Shown here: in pieces, positions 1 to 5,526 of the stretch
How the letters are laid out: each line of letters begins with the position of its first letter
How positions within the stretch are numbered: the stretch's first letter is position 1
Program-made: the position numbers and the translations under genes
Assembly: GCF_938029845.1 (NCBI RefSeq)
Contig: NZ_CALHGG010000042.1
Coordinates: forward strand, 1-6,831
Length of the DNA: 6,831 nucleotides
Source of the DNA: an uncultured Capnocytophaga sp.
GTDB lineage: Bacteria; Bacteroidota; Bacteroidia; Flavobacteriales; Flavobacteriaceae
Direction: 5' to 3'
Notes under the pieces: generated by a model
Told to the model about the DNA's origin: nothing
The model's database searches: none
Seen by the model: the letters and a program-made list of their open reading frames with translations, nothing else

Positions 1-81
1 AAATTAATACTATTTTTTTACGTTTATATATTATTATTTTTCTAACTAAATCTCAAGGCTTACAAGAGTTTAAAGAGGTTA

Positions 82-1677
82 TCAGATAATCAAGGGTACT
101 TTTATCACGAAAGTACTTCCTTTTCCTTTCTCACTCTCGGCATATACCTCCCCATCATGGTATTTTACAATACGTTTTACATAAGCCAACCCCAATCCAT
201 GTCCTTTTACATTGTGCAAGTCGCCTGTATGTTCACGATAGAACTTCTCAAAAATCTTCTTCAGTACAGCCTTACTCATCCCTTGTCCTTTGTCCTGAAT
301 GCGGATAACCAGCTTATTGTGAGCCACTTCAGTAAATACATCTATATCAGGAGCTTCAGGTGAATACTTGATAGCATTTTCTAAAATATTCACTATCACA
401 TTGGTAAAGTGCATTTCATTGGCCAAAATATCAGAGTTTTCAGCATGTAAGTGCTTCTTTATCTTACCTTTGCGATCATCTATTAGGAGTTGCACATGGG
501 CTACGGCATTCTCTATCAACTCATGGGCATCGAGAGGTTCCTTCTCTATCTCTACTTGGTTTTTGTCCAATTTTGAAATCTGCAATACATTCTCCACATG
601 GGCGTGCATACGCTTGTTTTCATCACGTAGCATCTTAAGGTAGAAGGACATTTTCTCAGGATCCGTCATCACCTGTGGATTCTTCATTGCATCAAGAGCC
701 AAGTTGATGGTCGCAATAGGCGTTTTAAACTCATGAGTCATGTTGTTAATGAAATCAGTCTTTATCTCATTAATCTGCTTCTGAGTACGCATCTGGATAA
801 ATGTCTTAGCAAAAGCCCAAATTATAATTGCTGTAAAAACAAAAACCCATACAGCCAACATAATTACTGAGGAGAGCAGGTAGCGCTGCCTATCAGGAAA
901 ATGTACCCGTAACTCATAATGCGAGTCTCCTGCTTGATTTCTTAGCAAGGCAATGGTATATATGTTCTTCCCTTTCGGATCAAACTTTTTGGAAACTATT
1001 GAGGTCATTTGCTTCCCCTCAGGGAGCGACTTGTCATAAATAGCAAACTCAAAGTCCAAGTTCAAACCTCTGTTTCTAAGCTCTCTTTCCAGAAGAACAT
1101 CCAATTGCGGCCCTGTTATTCTATCCTCTATAGAGAGTTTTGCGGATACCTCTCGGAACAACTCCTCGAACATAGCCTTATCAAAAGAGGTGATGCGCCC
1201 TGTTTTTTCCTTAATAGTTGTACTATTGAAACGTTGCCCATCTAATCCTTGACTAGGTCCAAAAGTTCGAGAGGTCTGTTTGCTTACATAATTTCGTATC
1301 TGAGTAGTATCCCCTTTGGGGAGATTGAATAACTCTGAAGGGACTGTATACCCCTCCTCCAATACTTGATGTTTGTAAGTGAAAGTCTCCTTGGTATTTT
1401 TATTCTCTTGTACAAAAACCAAATCACGAATCTGTGAAGATTTCAAAGAACCTAAGCTATCTTTTCCTTTTAGCTCTATAAATCGGGTAATATATTTGTT
1501 TATTTCTTTAAGTTCTACCGATTCTGATACCGAATTCAACGCTTGTTGCACTGAATGTGTAAAAGCTTCTTCCTTGTTATCAATAGAACTTTTTACCCAA
1601 TAAATCTGAATAGATATAAGACCTATAAGTGCTATAGGCATCAATATTAGAGCAATAATATAACTTCTCTTATTCAT
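82..1677 (-). CDS. Membrane sensor histidine kinase, no HAMP domain
   Basis: This is a two-component sensor kinase of 531 residues that autophosphorylates on histidine and passes the phosphate to a response regulator. Seen: a short cytoplasmic N-terminus, TM1 at about residues 7-27, an extracytoplasmic region at about 29-265, and TM2 at about 267-291. The H-box MTHEFKTP follows (phospho-acceptor His315), then the N-box around N430/N434 (NILENAIKY), the G1 box DKGQGM (462-467), the F-box FEKF (476-479) and the G2 box GHGLGL (492-497). All catalytic motifs are intact. Only about 24 residues separate TM2 from the H-box, so there is no room for a HAMP or PAS domain. The sensor region resembles no ligand-binding fold I recognise. 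The overall plan is like RprX-type Bacteroidota kinases, which is an inference. No response regulator gene lies in the window; it may follow beyond the left edge. The ATG at 1677 lies only 4 bases after a -7 element. Confidence 0.95.
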   Translation of the reverse strand: MNKRSYIIALILMPIALIGLISIQIYWVKSSIDNKEEAFTHSVQQALNSVSESVELKEINKYITRFIELKGKDSLGSLKSSQIRDLVFVQENKNTKETFTYKHQVLEEGYTVPSELFNLPKGDTTQIRNYVSKQTSRTFGPSQGLDGQRFNSTTIKEKTGRITSFDKAMFEELFREVSAKLSIEDRITGPQLDVLLERELRNRGLNLDFEFAIYDKSLPEGKQMTSIVSKKFDPKGKNIYTIALLRNQAGDSHYELRVHFPDRQRYLLSSVIMLAVWVFVFTAIIIWAFAKTFIQMRTQKQINEIKTDFINNMTHEFKTPIATINLALDAMKNPQVMTDPEKMSFYLKMLRDENKRMHAHVENVLQISKLDKNQVEIEKEPLDAHELIENAVAHVQLLIDDRKGKIKKHLHAENSDILANEMHFTNVIVNILENAIKYSPEAPDIDVFTEVAHNKLVIRIQDKGQGMSKAVLKKIFEKFYREHTGDLHNVKGHGLGLAYVKRIVKYHDGEVYAESEKGKGSTFVIKVPLII

Positions 1678-1681
1678 CAGG

Positions 1682-1689
1682 CAAAAGTA
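1682..1689 (-). promoter_or_regulatory. Putative -7 element of the histidine kinase promoter
   Basis: On the minus strand this reads TACTTTTG, a full match to the Bacteroidota -7 consensus TAnnTTTG. It ends 4 bases before the kinase ATG. No TTG-type -33 element is visible 17-23 bases upstream, so the promoter may be weak or need an activator. With the usual spacing the transcript would start at or very near the ATG. Confidence 0.5.
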
Positions 1690-1715
1690 TAATTATTTTT
1701 TTGATATATTTAGTT

Positions 1716-1731
1716 TTTAACAATGTTTAAC
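1716..1731. repeat. Direct repeat TTTAAC-N4-TTTAAC upstream of the kinase promoter
   Basis: Two identical hexamers, TTTAAC at 1716-1721 and again at 1726-1731, repeat with a 10-bp period, one helical turn. They lie between the coaE stop codon and the kinase -7 element, about 27-42 bases upstream of that element. The spacing resembles sites bound by OmpR/PhoB-type response regulators. That reading is an inference, and chance is possible in such AT-rich DNA. Confidence 0.3.
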
Positions 1732-1738
1732 TTTTTGG

Positions 1739-2347
1739 TTAATTTTCTGCATTTTCATCTATCATTTCCATTATTTTACAATGGATTGTTTGGATTTTAT
1801 CTAAATTTCTATCGAAATCTCTATTATCAATGACAAATGTTGATAATTTTATTTTATTTTCATCATTCCATTGATTTTTTATTCTCTTTTCAATAGTTTT
1901 TCTATCAATCTTATCACGAAGTATCACTCTTCTGATACGTTCCTCCAAAGGAGCTGTCACAGTAATGATATAATCGCAATCCTTATAGGAACCACTTTCA
2001 AAAAGTATTGCTGATTCCTTAATAACATAGGGACTATGTTGGTTTTGCTTCCACTGCAGAAAATCCTCTTGTACATAAGGATGTATTAACTGATTCAGTG
2101 CTTCAAGTTTTGCCTGATCAGAGAAGACAATTCCTGCTACGAAAGCTGTATTATATTTTCCATCTACAAAGGCCTGCTCTCCCAAAAGAGATTTTATTTC
2201 CTTTTGTAAGCTGTCTTTTTGAGCGATAAGCTCCTTAGCCTTAGTATCAGCTATATAGATAGGTATAGAAAACTGCAAGGCAAAAAGGTTTGCTATGGTA
2301 GTCTTGCCACTACCTATCCCTCCTGTGAGTCCTACCGTTGTCATCAT
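1739..2347 (-). CDS. coaE: Dephospho-CoA kinase CoaE
   Basis: This cytoplasmic enzyme phosphorylates the 3'-hydroxyl of the ribose in dephospho-CoA with ATP, the final step of coenzyme A synthesis. Seen: a P-loop GGIGSGKT at residues 9-16 in the family's typical N-terminal setting (VGLTGGIGSGKTT). There is an AD-x-x-A segment near residue 33 (IADTKAKEL), LIHPYV in the middle, an ESAILFESG segment, and the late TAPLEERIRR-x-x-x-RD region typical of CoaE. At 202 residues it is normal length. Two adjacent ATGs are possible starts (2347 and 2344). The first overlaps the stop of the upstream YbbR-like gene as ATGA, and the second by one base, so translation is probably coupled. The gene has no visible promoter of its own and should be co-transcribed with the YbbR-like gene. 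Confidence 0.96.
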   Translation of the reverse strand: MMTTVGLTGGIGSGKTTIANLFALQFSIPIYIADTKAKELIAQKDSLQKEIKSLLGEQAFVDGKYNTAFVAGIVFSDQAKLEALNQLIHPYVQEDFLQWKQNQHSPYVIKESAILFESGSYKDCDYIITVTAPLEERIRRVILRDKIDRKTIEKRIKNQWNDENKIKLSTFVIDNRDFDRNLDKIQTIHCKIMEMIDENAEN

Positions 2348-3273
2348 GGGTGTATTATAAGATATTCTACCATCGTTTCTTCCTTAAGGGCTACCTCTAT
2401 AGAAAGGGGCTTTTTGTATACCTCAAGGGGGATGGTTCGTTCATTGCGCTTGTTATAGTCTGCTACAATTACAATATCGGAGGGTTTAAGATTCCGTATA
2501 GCTTCCATATTTCCCGATAAGAGTACAGTGGTTTTATCGGGGAGCAACTGCACCTGAGCCTTAAGAGGCTGATGAAGTAGCTGTATAGGAACTTGCATTT
2601 GCTGTTCTGTCACATGAATAATCTGTAATGAATAGCTCACCTTATCGGTGTCATAGTGTATCTTTGAGGTACTTTTCAGAGGAATTTCTCCTGAAAAAGA
2701 ATTGGTTACATTCTTTTTCCCCGTTAGTTTCAAGTAAAGTCCAGTAAGCGTATCCAAATCCTGTTCCAAACCACTTACCAATACCGAATCTGGGAAGATT
2801 TGATAAGTATCTACACGATGATCTTCCTGCAAAGAGAATAAGAACTGTAATTTTACAGGAATTTTTTTCTGTTGGATTTTCTGATAATGAATATGTAGAG
2901 TATCAGGATGAATACTCAATAGCTTCATTTCAGGAAAATATTTCTTGTTAATTTGGCTAAGCATGTTTGGGGTAAACATATACTTATCCCTTCCCACTTT
3001 CCTAAGTTCACTGACATTGACTGAAATAGCAGGTATGGAAAAGACATACTTAAATAAGGAGAAGCCCTCCCCCTCTAGCTCTATTTTTAGTGAGGTGGGT
3101 GTCTGTCCATCAATGAACTTTCGAGAGGGGATTTCCTTATAGCTCACCCCCACTGTATATAACTGGGTAGCTTGCTTAGATAAGTTTCCTACCAGCCACG
3201 TAAGGGCTGCCAAGCCTATACAAAAGAGCATTCCTATGGTGTGCTTTGAGAAAAAATTTCCATTTGCTTTCAT
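2344..3273 (-). CDS. YbbR-like (CdaR-type) membrane-anchored protein
   Basis: This 309-residue protein has one N-terminal transmembrane helix at about residues 11-30 (TIGMLFCIGLAALTWLVG), followed by an extracytoplasmic part made of repeated beta-rich units. I place these roughly at 35-130, 137-225 and 226-305, with recurring phrases such as KIPVKLQF, MQVPIQLL and TIPLEVYK. This is the plan of YbbR-domain proteins. In Firmicutes the relative CdaR binds and regulates the diadenylate cyclase CdaA. Here no cyclase is adjacent, and the partner gene is coaE, an arrangement I recall as common in Bacteroidota. Its molecular role is therefore unknown, and a c-di-AMP link is not supported by this window. 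The ATG at 3273 lies 5 bases after a good -7 element, which supports this start and suggests a leaderless or nearly leaderless mRNA. Confidence 0.88.
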   Translation of the reverse strand: MKANGNFFSKHTIGMLFCIGLAALTWLVGNLSKQATQLYTVGVSYKEIPSRKFIDGQTPTSLKIELEGEGFSLFKYVFSIPAISVNVSELRKVGRDKYMFTPNMLSQINKKYFPEMKLLSIHPDTLHIHYQKIQQKKIPVKLQFLFSLQEDHRVDTYQIFPDSVLVSGLEQDLDTLTGLYLKLTGKKNVTNSFSGEIPLKSTSKIHYDTDKVSYSLQIIHVTEQQMQVPIQLLHQPLKAQVQLLPDKTTVLLSGNMEAIRNLKPSDIVIVADYNKRNERTIPLEVYKKPLSIEVALKEETMVEYLIIHP

Positions 3274-3278
3274 TGTCG

Positions 3279-3310
3279 CAAAATTAAGGTTTTATTTTCA
3301 AAAACACAAA
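3279..3310 (-). promoter_or_regulatory. Promoter of the YbbR-like/coaE operon
   Basis: On the minus strand TTTG (3310-3307) is followed after 20 bases by TAATTTTG (3286-3279). These match the Bacteroidota -33 and -7 elements with acceptable spacing. An A8 run followed by T-rich DNA (3308-3328) lies at and just upstream of the -33 box and could bend the DNA. The -7 element ends 5 bases before the ATG, so the transcript would begin at or just before the start codon. Confidence 0.65.
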
Positions 3311-3343
3311 AAAAATTAAAATTTTTTTCATTTATTTGTCTAC

Positions 3344-3391
3344 AAAAAAATACACTTTGTAAAAGCGTTTTTACCTGCCCTTACAAAGTGT
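3344..3391 (-). terminator. Intrinsic terminator after the def-DUF5606 operon
   Basis: An 11-bp perfect inverted repeat pairs 3352-3362 (ACACTTTGTAA) with 3381-3391 around an 18-base loop. On the minus strand the stem is followed by one A and seven Ts (3350-3344), as expected for termination of the gene ending at 3418. A T run also follows the stem on the plus strand (3391-3397), so it could act in both directions, although no plus-strand gene runs into it. Confidence 0.82.
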
Positions 3392-3417
3392 TTTTTTAAT
3401 AACTAATGAGTAATCCC

Positions 3418-3822
3418 TTAGTTGTTAGTTACTTCATCACTATCTAAGAATCCTTTATCTATAAGTAGATTATACCACTGGATAATCTTTTTAATATCGC
3501 TTGGATACACCCTATCCTCATCGTAATTAGGAACTACTGAAAAGAAATAGGCCTCTAACTCTGCATCAGGTGCTTTGTGAGAAATCGTAGTTTTATTATT
3601 TTCTTCCTTTTCTTTGATTGCCTTAAATATCTCTTCAAGAGGTTTCTCTCCATCCAAAGTATAAATAGCAATTTCAGATAGCAAGCTTACATTGCTTCTT
3701 AGGCCTATACTGATACGCTTTCCATCAAGAAGTGAAAGGGCTAGAAATCCTGTACGTGTGCGGGATTGTAGCTGGTAGAGACCTGGCTTCCCTGAAATAG
3801 TCAATATTTGATTTAATTTCAT
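3418..3822 (-). CDS. DUF5606 family protein, function unknown
   Basis: This is a small cytoplasmic protein of 134 residues with no signal peptide or membrane segment. It belongs to the Bacteroidota-restricted DUF5606 family, recognised by its start (MKLNQILTISGKPGLYQL), the LDGKR and SNVSLLSEIAIYT segments, and the C-terminal YDEDRVYPSDIKKIIQWYN stretch. The N-terminal ~60 residues look like a small beta domain (GLYQL, TGFLALSLLDGKRISIGL). A charged linker (EKEENNKT, about residues 71-78) leads to a helical tail. It lies 13 bp after def with no promoter in between, so it is co-transcribed with def, and a strong terminator follows it. No biochemical function is known to me. The conserved pairing with deformylase suggests a link to translation or protein maturation, but that is only inference. 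Confidence 0.9.
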   Translation of the reverse strand: MKLNQILTISGKPGLYQLQSRTRTGFLALSLLDGKRISIGLRSNVSLLSEIAIYTLDGEKPLEEIFKAIKEKEENNKTTISHKAPDAELEAYFFSVVPNYDEDRVYPSDIKKIIQWYNLLIDKGFLDSDEVTNN

Positions 3823-3835
3823 TTATAGTATATTT

Positions 3836-4432
3836 TTAACGGGTTCTTTTTTTATTGGTTTCAAAAAATCTCATTCTATAACCTACTTTTATCTTACCAT
3901 TACTTATATTATTAAGTTTGTTCTTAAGTAGTTGTTTTTTGAAAGAAGAAAGATGATCAGTAAATAGTACACCTTCTATATGGTCATACTCATGCTGTAT
4001 AACACGTGCAGCAAGACCTGAGAAAGTTTCAGTATGTTTTACAAAATGTTCATCTTGGTATTCTATCACAAGAGTAGGCTTACGATAGACATCTTCTGTA
4101 ACACCTGGAATACTTAAACAACCTTCATTAAAAGCCCAAGGTTCGCCTTCCTCTTGAAGGATTTTAGCATTGATAAAAGTTTTTTTAAAGTTCTTGAGAT
4201 ATTCTCGCTCGGCAGGGGTAAGATCTTCATTCTCGGAGAAACCTTCCGTATCTACCACAAAAAGACGAATAGCGAGACCTACTTGAGGAGCGGCCAGCCC
4301 TACTCCATTGCTATGATACATGGTCTGGAACATATCCTCAATAAGCTTGTCAAGCGCTGGATAATCTTCAGGAATTGTATCACATACTTTTCTAAGGACA
4401 GGATCTCCATAGGCTACAATAGGTAATATCAT
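3836..4432 (-). CDS. def: Peptide deformylase
   Basis: This metalloenzyme removes the formyl group from the N-terminal methionine of new proteins. Numbered from the ATG at 4432, all three family motifs are present: GVGLAAPQ (43-50), EGCLSIP (103-109, metal ligand Cys105) and QHEYDH (146-151, ligands His147 and His151, catalytic Glu148). An acidic insert at about residues 63-80 (EGFSENEDLTPAEREY) between motifs 1 and 2 is usual in Bacteroidota. The protein has 198 residues, normal for the phylum. The reading frame can be extended two codons to a TTG at 4438, but the ATG beginning MILPIVAYGDPVLRK fits family N-termini better. A -7 element lies 19 bases upstream. It heads an operon with the DUF5606 gene. 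The ruvX/yqgF gene that I recall near def in relatives is not here. Confidence 0.96.
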   Translation of the reverse strand: MILPIVAYGDPVLRKVCDTIPEDYPALDKLIEDMFQTMYHSNGVGLAAPQVGLAIRLFVVDTEGFSENEDLTPAEREYLKNFKKTFINAKILQEEGEPWAFNEGCLSIPGVTEDVYRKPTLVIEYQDEHFVKHTETFSGLAARVIQHEYDHIEGVLFTDHLSSFKKQLLKNKLNNISNGKIKVGYRMRFFETNKKRTR

Positions 4433-4451
4433 ACGCAAATTTTTAAGGGTG

Positions 4452-4459
4452 CAAAGATA
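4452..4459 (-). promoter_or_regulatory. Putative -7 element of the def operon
   Basis: On the minus strand this reads TATCTTTG, a full match to TAnnTTTG, ending 19 bases before the def ATG at 4432. No clear -33 TTG is seen at the right distance. The element forms one arm of a near-palindrome (4452-4472). Confidence 0.5.
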
Positions 4460-4472
4460 AATATTTTCTTTG
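4452..4472. repeat. 21-bp imperfect palindrome over the def -7 element
   Basis: CAAAGA at 4452-4457 is matched by TCTTTG at 4467-4472 around 9 bases, with further inner pairs (8 of 10 paired positions agree). No T run follows, so it does not look like a terminator for the hemerythrin gene. A dyad covering a -7 box could be an operator, but this is unproven. Confidence 0.35.
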
Positions 4473-4495
4473 AAATAATTACATTTTTTAGCAAA

Positions 4496-4948
4496 TCATT
4501 GCCAAAACTCATCTGGGTATTCCTCCTCTTCAGTATGATGTTCATTAGATAGGTTTCTTCCTATCTCAGAAAGAACCTCATCGGAGAGATTCTCTTCCAT
4601 ATAGGGAAAGAGTACTCGTTCTTCATAACGAATGTGGGCTGTAAGTAACTCTGCATAGTCAGTAAGGAGTGCTTCTGTAGGAGCTGTAGCACATTGCTCT
4701 ATCATCTGTCGTATTTGCTCGTGCTCTTTAAGTGCTTGGTCTATAAGTTCATGCTTGATGTAGGGGAAAAGGAATTTTTCTTCTTCCAAGAAATGTGCTT
4801 CTTGGTTATGTTGCCAATGGAAAATAATATATGTAGCAATACGTTCAAGAGCTACTCCTTTCTTTAGACCTTGTTTTATTTTCCACGCATGAAGTAAGCC
4901 AAAATGATGATCACGAGAGAGCAATACGATATTTTCATTTCGCTTCAT
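4496..4948 (-). CDS. Hemerythrin HHE-domain protein
   Basis: This is a 150-residue cytoplasmic four-helix protein expected to bind a non-haem di-iron centre. Such proteins bind O2 or NO, or serve in iron handling and redox sensing or repair. Candidate ligands are spaced as in the family: His14/His15 (SRDHH), His52 with Glu56 (AHFLEEEKFLFPY), His76 (KEHEQI), and His105 with Glu109 (AHIRYEERVLFPY). The two copies of an H-x3-E-x3-LFPY pattern are the strongest sign. No partner domain is fused, so it is not a receptor or an obvious regulator. The C-terminus carries an acidic and aromatic tail (HHTEEEEYPDEFWQ). It is cut off from the upstream DUF1573 gene by a terminator. No convincing promoter is visible; the best candidate is AAATTTTG on the minus strand (5007-5000), one mismatch from the -7 consensus and placed beside the terminator stem. 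Confidence 0.9.
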   Translation of the reverse strand: MKRNENIVLLSRDHHFGLLHAWKIKQGLKKGVALERIATYIIFHWQHNQEAHFLEEEKFLFPYIKHELIDQALKEHEQIRQMIEQCATAPTEALLTDYAELLTAHIRYEERVLFPYMEENLSDEVLSEIGRNLSNEHHTEEEEYPDEFWQ

Positions 4949-4963
4949 ATCTATTCTTTTTGG

Positions 4964-4999
4964 AAAAAAAGCTGTCCCTTCCTACGAAGAGACAGCTTT
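4964..4999 (-). terminator. Intrinsic terminator after the DUF1573 gene
   Basis: On the minus strand AAAGCTGTC (4999-4991) pairs with its complement at 4976-4968 in a 9-bp stem. One mismatch and four more inner pairs close a CTAC/GTAG tetraloop. Seven Ts run through the stem end (4970-4964). It stands 37 bases after the DUF1573 stop codon and 15 bases before the hemerythrin start, so it separates the two genes. Confidence 0.88.
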
Positions 5000-5035
5000 C
5001 AAAATTTATTAACTAATTAAATCTAATCCCTAGTT

Positions 5036-5416
5036 TTAGTTATTAGCCTCTACTTTACCCTTAATTCTAAGGGCAATGTTAGGGGTATCTGTAGCGTTAG
5101 AAGTAACCATGATAGTTTTAGCAATAGCACCTACGCGGTTTGTATCATATTTTACTTCGATTTTTCCTGTAGCACCTGGCGCAATAGGATCTTTTGGCCA
5201 AGAAGGTACAGTACATCCACAGCTTGAACTTGCTCCAGAAATCACTAGTGGAGCCTTACCTGTGTTTTTGAACTCAAATACACGAAGTCCGTCTGCTCCT
5301 TGCTTAATTGTTCCATAGTCAATTTCTTCGGTAACAAACTTGATTTCAGCTTTGTTTTGCGCTTGCGCAACAAATCCAAATGTTACAGCAAGTAGAAAAA
5401 ATAAGATTTTTTTCAT
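5036..5416 (-). CDS. DUF1573 exported protein
   Basis: This 126-residue secreted or periplasmic protein has a clear Sec signal peptide. The basic start MKK is followed by a hydrophobic core (ILFFLLAVTFGFV), and cleavage probably falls after AQA at residue 19. The mature part is a single immunoglobulin-like beta domain of the DUF1573 family, with the hallmark SSCGCT (Cys66 and Cys68), PIAPGATGKIEVKYD and a late TSNA segment. The two cysteines could hold a metal, a disulphide or a redox site; the family's function is not established to my knowledge. There is no lipobox cysteine, so it is not a lipoprotein. The gene has its own promoter, diverges from valS and ends at a strong terminator, so it is probably monocistronic. 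Confidence 0.92.
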   Translation of the reverse strand: MKKILFFLLAVTFGFVAQAQNKAEIKFVTEEIDYGTIKQGADGLRVFEFKNTGKAPLVISGASSSCGCTVPSWPKDPIAPGATGKIEVKYDTNRVGAIAKTIMVTSNATDTPNIALRIKGKVEANN

Positions 5417-5471
5417 TGTTTTAAAAATTTAATTTATAATTACTATTTAGTTTCTTCGCTTTAACTCGGTG

Positions 5472-5501
5472 CAAAATTACAATACTTTTTTCAAAAACAA
5501 A
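5472..5501 (-). promoter_or_regulatory. Promoter of the DUF1573 gene
   Basis: On the minus strand TTTG (5501-5498) is followed after 18 bases by TAATTTTG (5479-5472), matching the Bacteroidota -33 and -7 elements. The -7 box ends 55 bases before the ATG, leaving an AT-rich untranslated leader of about 50 bases with no Shine-Dalgarno sequence. It is the best-formed promoter in the window together with that of the YbbR-like gene. Confidence 0.7.
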
Positions 5502-5514
5502 TTATATAATGTAA

Positions 5515-5526
5515 TTTTTTTTTTTT
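5515..5526. repeat. 12-base T homopolymer at the valS promoter
   Basis: Twelve consecutive Ts run into the first base of the valS -7 element. The run occupies the part of the spacer between the -7 box and any -33 box, so a change in its length would alter promoter spacing. Such tracts are prone to slippage and also to sequencing error. Confidence 0.9.

Noticed and set aside
1..81. Possible terminator or promoter downstream of the histidine kinase
   Set aside because: The stretch is AT-rich but I could find no stable hairpin with a T run and no TAnnTTTG match on the minus strand. The transcript may continue into a gene beyond the edge.
157..1603. Several plus-strand open frames of 68-91 codons inside the histidine kinase gene
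   Set aside because: They run antisense to a well-supported kinase with all motifs intact, lack recognisable domains and have no promoter or ribosome-binding context.
2219..3142. Plus-strand open frames of 60-79 codons opposite coaE and the YbbR-like gene
   Set aside because: They overlap each other and two confident minus-strand genes. Their translations show no family features.
2344..3273. Reading the YbbR-like gene as a c-di-AMP regulator (cdaR)
   Set aside because: The domain plan fits YbbR, but no cyclase gene is adjacent, so the Firmicutes role and gene symbol cannot be carried over.
3344..3391. Possible small RNA or riboswitch in the gap between the DUF5606 and YbbR-like genes
   Set aside because: The structure is fully explained as a terminator. 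It has an 11-bp stem flanked by T/A runs directly after a stop codon, and no further conserved structure is visible.
4154..5318. Plus-strand frames opposite def (90 codons) and the DUF1573 gene (80 codons)
   Set aside because: They are antisense shadows of genes with intact catalytic or signature motifs. The hydrophobic start of the second is simply the complement of the beta domain coding sequence.
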